A DNA stretch of 64,000 nucleotides, from NCBI GenBank assembly GCA_028095005.1, contig CM051461.1, positions 65,802,439 to 65,866,438 of the forward strand, in the 5' to 3' direction. Of the stretch, positions 59,255 through 64,000 are shown piece after piece. The DNA is from Rhynchospora pubera. Taxonomy: Eukaryota; Streptophyta; Magnoliopsida; Poales; Cyperaceae. A program made the translations under genes and the position numbers. Within the stretch, counting starts at the first letter, position 1, and every line of letters starts with the position of its first letter. The notes under the pieces were generated by a model that searched no databases, had not been told where the DNA came from, and saw only the letters and a program-made list of their open reading frames with translations.

Positions 59255-60350
59255 CAGCGAGAGGGGAGTATTTATGAATGTGCTAGTGTTTAGCAGTTTG
59301 ATGATATTTTTAATAAGGGAGTATATTAGCATGACAGAGAGAGTATATTTTAGTGTATTGGCAGTTTGATGATATCTTGATATTATGCAATCGAAGAAGT
59401 AAGTTATTTAAATAATGGAGTATATTATTAGTGACATGGGAGTATTAATTCAATTGTATCGATACTCATAGATGATTTATAGTTCGAAAGATGAAATCTA
59501 GATCATAAGCCAGAAATGGAGATCCATTTCCAACAAACGAAAGTTAAGGCATATCTTAAACCCAAGAGATAGACGTGTTTAACTTAGGCAAAGGAACAAA
59601 AGTTGAAACTTAGGGTAGACAAGAATTTAAATGGTTTGATTAAAATAACTTGACCTGTCGAAAGAAGAATTTTAGAAAAGTTAATAAGTTATTAAATTGC
59701 TAAATTAGATGAATGAAAACTAACTGTTCATGTATAACTATAATTAGTAAAGACGAACTGCTTGGATTATAGGCGGGTTGTCTGTGCCAACTTAGATACA
59801 AGCAATTTGTCTATAGGCTGACTAACCAGGTTCACAAGGGAACCGCTCACGAATGTAAGCGGGTAGCTTGTGAACATGAATCAAGTAGAAGAATTATCAA
59901 TCGGCACCCCTATTTTGTATCCGTTAAGCCCAATTCTCTCTAATTGCAATCATTTATCTTTTATTTTATATTTTTAGTTTAAATAAATTCCAAACCAGAT
60001 TATTCTTCACCCCTTGACTCAGTTCAACAGCAGGATTTGGTTAAATAATTCGAATAACTATTCTCGTGGATCGACCACGAATATTCAACGTAGGTTGTAA
60101 GCTTGCAACCGAAATCGAGCTTATTTGGGTATAAATTTAAAAGCCCTGATTGTTCAATCCCGCACACATCAAGTAACTTATTTAAATTAGAGAGAATATT
60201 AGTATGGCAAGGGAGTATTTATAGATATGTTAGTGTATTAGCAGTTTGATGATATTTTTAATAAGGGAGTAATTTATTTAAATAAGGGAGTATATTAGTA
60301 TGGCAATGGGAGTATTTTTTTAATGTGATAGTTTGCTAGCAGCTGGATGG
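59255..60350. repeat. Direct repeats flanking an inserted block
   Basis: 59255-59400 and 60184-60350 share GGGAGTATTTAT, GTTAGTGTATTAGCAGTTTG and ATTTTTAATAAGGGAGTA. Between them 59450-60175 differs in composition (GGTTCACAAGGGAACCGCTC, TTCTCGTGGATCGACCACGA). Either a two-LTR remnant or an insertion in a repeat. Confidence 0.4.
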
Positions 60351-61012
60351 TATCTTGGTATGCAACGTCGGTTTGAATTTTTAAACACCCTCTCGCCATT
60401 CGCCAATGTTCGTTTAGTCATTAATCTGAACGGCATTTTTTTTTTTTTTGCTCTAATACCGTTCGTTCGAGTCAATTTGAACATCATTTGGTATGCAATG
60501 AGAGCCATTAATTTCAAACAATCGAAAAGTTTGAATCGCTTAACGAACAATAAACATGCATGAACTCTTATTACTTTTTTTACGAAAATAATATGAATGC
60601 TACATAAGTCATGCTTGATTTCAAACTTCAACTTTATTTTTCGACGTATTGCACGCTATCTTGTTCTAGATAGACTTCTTCACCTACTTCGGGCAGACAT
60701 TAGATGAAAAAACATTCGCTGTCGTTTTTTTTTTTTTCTGAATAAAAGTAAAAGGACAAAAGTGGAAACCGAAATCCTAAGCCAATTTTTTTTTTCACTA
60801 AAATATAAAAAAGTAGAATGGCTACGAAACCAAAATTTGTTCGCATACAATAAACATCAACTATTTAGTACACTTTGCAATATAATTTTTCGGTCTACTT
60901 TTCACTTTGAAAAAGTTTTAAGCTGGGGTTGGAAGCGACAATATATATTCCGTAATGAGATGCCACGAGTAACGAGTTGAGGGGAAAAGGAATAAAATAA
61001 GAAGCGTTACCT
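60351..61012. other. Intergenic, nothing recognised
   Basis: Moderately AT-rich with T-runs. Frames at 60320-60631 (minus) and 60333-60563 are unsupported. Confidence 0.4.
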
Positions 61013-61020
61013 ACTTACCT

Positions 61021-62385
61021 GTAGACCTGTCAATACCTTAACGTATTAACGTTTTAATGTTTCGTTTATCCGACACGTAACGTTAAACGTTAGAATTTTG
61101 GGTTACGTTGGGCCGGTGAAATATTAAACGGAATTGGGCCGCTATTTACATTTAATAACGGAACGTAAACGTAAGACCCATCTTACGTTTCGTTTATTTA
61201 CGTATTAACGTATATATTTCAGACAGTTGGAATAGCGTGGATTGTAGAGTGTTAAGCGGAGACAAAGAGGCTGGATAAAGATGAGGTATTGACCTAATGC
61301 GCCGCTGCTCGCCTTCTTCTCTCGCACGCTGCTCCTCAGCTCCTCTTCCTTTCTCTTTGTCTTTCTCCCTGTCTCAATCTCTCGCGCACAAACACATATC
61401 CCATGACAAATTGATGAGATCTTGTCCATGCGATTGTGACGATGGCAAGGCAGATCATCTGCGACTGTTCCCCCAAACCTTCATCACTCAACACCAGTCA
61501 CTTCTTCCGCCGTTTCTCTATCAACTCTAGCCATTATCACCAAGCAATAGAGAACAGTAGCAATCATGATTGTCTACTTTCAATTTCTTCTATATGTGGA
61601 TTGTGAAAGAAAAAAATGGCCAGAAAAAAGAAAGAAAAAAATAGATAGAGTCAGAAGAAGGAAGAAAGAGCTAAAGAAATGTGAAAAGCTTGGTGAGGTG
61701 GAAGCAAGGCAGAATTGCAAAGCGAGGTGTGACTGGTCGGACTCCTCCTCTCCTTTGCCTCATTCTGGTACAATATTAGACCATATTTCTCTCCTTTGTC
61801 TCTTTTTGTTCAAATTGTGATACACTTTTTTAAAAAATAGAAACAGATCTGAATTGTATTTACTCAGCTGTTGAAATTTGTGATACACTTTTTTCAAAAA
61901 TGAAATTTGTGTTACATTTTATTGAGTTGTTGAAATTGTATTTACTCAGCTGTTCAAAGTAGTTAGTATGCTCTAGTTTATGTAATATGGTCTGGTTTAT
62001 GCAGTATATCTGTTTATACTTTGAGTTGATAGCTTGAGATATGTTGGATTATGTAATATGCTATGTTGATAGGCTTGAGTTCACGTCTAATGTTGTACTT
62101 TCTTGTTGGATTATAATTTTGTGCTTAAAAATTATTATGTTACTTGTTACAATTTGTAGTATATATGTGTTTTGATAGCTTAGTTGCTGGACAAAATACG
62201 GAAGCAACTTTGTTAACGTTTTAACGTTTGTTCCGTTTAAAAAAACATAACATTAAGCGGAACAAAAAACCATTACGTTTATTAAATGTAACGTTAAACA
62301 GAACACAAAACCATTTTCATTACATCAGTGGAACATTAAACGTAAGGACTTATTTACGTGAACGTTGTTAACGTTTGACAGGTCC
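61021..62385. mobile_element. Non-autonomous hAT-like element, 1.37 kb
   Basis: Terminal inverted repeats AGACCTGTCAA and TTGACAGGTC, flanked by a perfect 8-bp duplication ACTTACCT (61013-61020 and 62386-62393). Both subterminal regions (61030-61215, 62205-62375) are packed with AACGTTTAACGT / TTACGTT words in both orientations, like transposase-binding repeats. The interior has only short Ser/Leu- and Lys/Arg-rich frames and no transposase domain. Confidence 0.75.
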
Positions 62386-62393
62386 ACTTACCT

Positions 62394-64000
62394 GCCACGA
62401 GTCCATTAGAAAAGAAAAGAGAAATCTCCTATTCTATTCTCCTCCTCGTGTATGGTCGGCCAATTGCTACTTTGCTTCAAGTTCTAACCTACTTGCTTGC
62501 ATGCTCCTTTCGGAAATATATACAAATTAATTAATTTGGACAGCTGTTCATCTTGCAAACGTGTGTGGGTTTATGTCCATCCCTGAAATATGGTGAAGTC
62601 ATCGGTAATAATTAGAAAAGTTCCAAGTAACATTTTTTTTTCAGTCATAATATATAATAAAATATTTTATATATAGTTTAAATTTAAAATCTAATTATAA
62701 ACCATAAACTGTCGATCTTATTCATTCTTAATATTATAGTTGTGTTCACTTAAAGTTTTATATTTTCTGGGATTTATCTTATGCTGATAAAGATGTAAAA
62801 AATACAAATACACTCCAATTAATATTTCGTAGTTATTAGATTATTTTTAATTTGGCACCCAATCTAACATAAATCGAATTTTAATTAAAGAATCATCCAG
62901 TTATACCTGGATGCATATCTCGTGAAAATAAATAAGACTAATTATTGGATTCAATATTTAAGTTTGAAATTTTAAGATATGGACAAAACAATGAAGATGT
63001 GACGCTGAAAACGCATTCATATCAAGCCAACTACATTCAAATCATATCAAGGCAAATTACATTTGATCAATTCTAATCTAATATATAAACTATAATTACA
63101 ATTTATTGAGATGAAATTTGTTAATATCTGAATGCAAGTGAAATAAAACTACTTTCTGTTATATATTTTTTAGATATATTCTGTAGGAGCTAATGTAATT
63201 TAAAAATATCACTTTCTACTTTTCTAGCTATCTTCTTCAAATACGTTCCACAATACAATTATTTGCCCGCTGATATGGTCAGGAATTAGGGGAGCAATCT
63301 CATGATAAAGATGTTTAGCACTCATAGAAAAAAAAAATCAAAGAGTAATATAACATTTTTAGGAAATTTATTAAATTAGCAATTACCCTACATCACATAA
63401 ATTAATATTATAATTATCTTATCATTGTTTTTATTACTTGAAGATAGGATAAAGACATTATAAAAAAAAAAAAGAATTCTCCTCTCCCTCTAATCCATTC
63501 TAATTTCTAAGCTCAACCCGAAAAGTTTCTCCCAAAATGCTTTTCTTTATTTTTATGGATATTCCGTAAGAACCAAATTGTCTTGTATGGTTCAATACCT
63601 TCTGTTTGTTTGGTTGTTGTGCGCTACAATGTTGATGACTACTTTTGCTTGATTAGGAAAAGATGTCCTCATATGTTGTCCAATCTACTAGCAAATGTAG
63701 ATATGTTGTTCAATTTATTTTTTATTAGACAAAAAATATAATATATTATTGTTTTGGCTTGCGATTGATAGCCAATCACTGATCAAATTGATCGAACGGT
63801 ACAAACATATGTTTACACACTAGATTAGATCTAGCGTAGAACTCTTCTTGGATCCGTGCATTTATGAGTAGAAATAACACCGACAAAAATAAAATCATAA
63901 TCAATTGTAAGATTGTAAAAATAATTTTAAAATTAGATATACCATTTTCAATTTTGGCATAATTTGAAAATCATTTAGGTGCACTGTAAAATTTCAAATT
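62394..64000. other. Right edge, intergenic, nothing recognised
   Basis: AT-rich, no open frame of note, no repeat pair found within the window. Confidence 0.4.

Noticed and set aside
1..64000. tRNA, rRNA and CRISPR features
   Set aside because: No cloverleaf with GGTTCGA-type T-loop in a plausible context, no rRNA-like sequence and no regularly spaced short repeats were seen. CRISPR is not expected in plant nuclear DNA. A covariance-model scan was not possible here.

Overview
The window is nuclear DNA from a flowering plant, most likely a eudicot. The evidence is four-exon genes with GT-AG introns, AT-rich intergenic DNA, LTR retrotransposons whose primer sites match plant initiator tRNA-Met, and abundant MITEs. 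I cannot name the species from sequence alone.

The functional core is a tandem cluster of papain-like (C1A) cysteine endopeptidase genes, all on the minus strand: 6367-8179, 12077-14052, a relic at about 30746-31115, 31623-33793 and 43347-45612. All four complete genes have the same four-exon structure (intron phases 1, 0, 0) and encode pre-pro-proteases of 360-362 residues. The family is that of the KDEL-tailed plant proteases (CysEP/CEP), which act in ER-derived vesicles during programmed cell death. The copies have diverged in instructive ways. The 45.6 kb gene is canonical (GSCWAFS, FADM in the propeptide, KDEL tail). The 33.8 kb and 14.0 kb genes keep all catalytic residues but end in LDEL and have FGAM in the propeptide. 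The 8.2 kb gene has intact splice sites and reading frame, but its catalytic Cys is Gly, the next Trp is also Gly, and there is no ER-retention tail. It looks like a P34-type pseudo-protease.

The only other gene with a recognisable domain is at the left edge (745-1133, plus strand). It has a C-terminal mS38/AURKAIP1-COX24 basic domain, but its plausible ATG is out of frame with that domain.

The rest is mainly transposable elements. 2448-5689 is a non-autonomous LTR element with a nested copia-like fragment. 8432-9221 holds two fold-back MITEs. 10590-10790 is a poly(A)-tailed insertion with target duplications. 14390-15950 and 19975-29400 are related minisatellite-bearing elements, the second split by a young, complete, non-coding LTR retrotransposon (20331-29016; 2.8 kb LTRs; GTTAT target duplication; PBS and PPT on the minus strand). 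40248-42150 is a large fold-back element. About ten Tourist/PIF-Harbinger-like MITEs lie between 16 and 50 kb. 61021-62385 is a hAT-like element with an 8-bp target duplication. 50-60 kb is unassigned or degenerate repeat DNA. No tRNA, rRNA or CRISPR was recognised.
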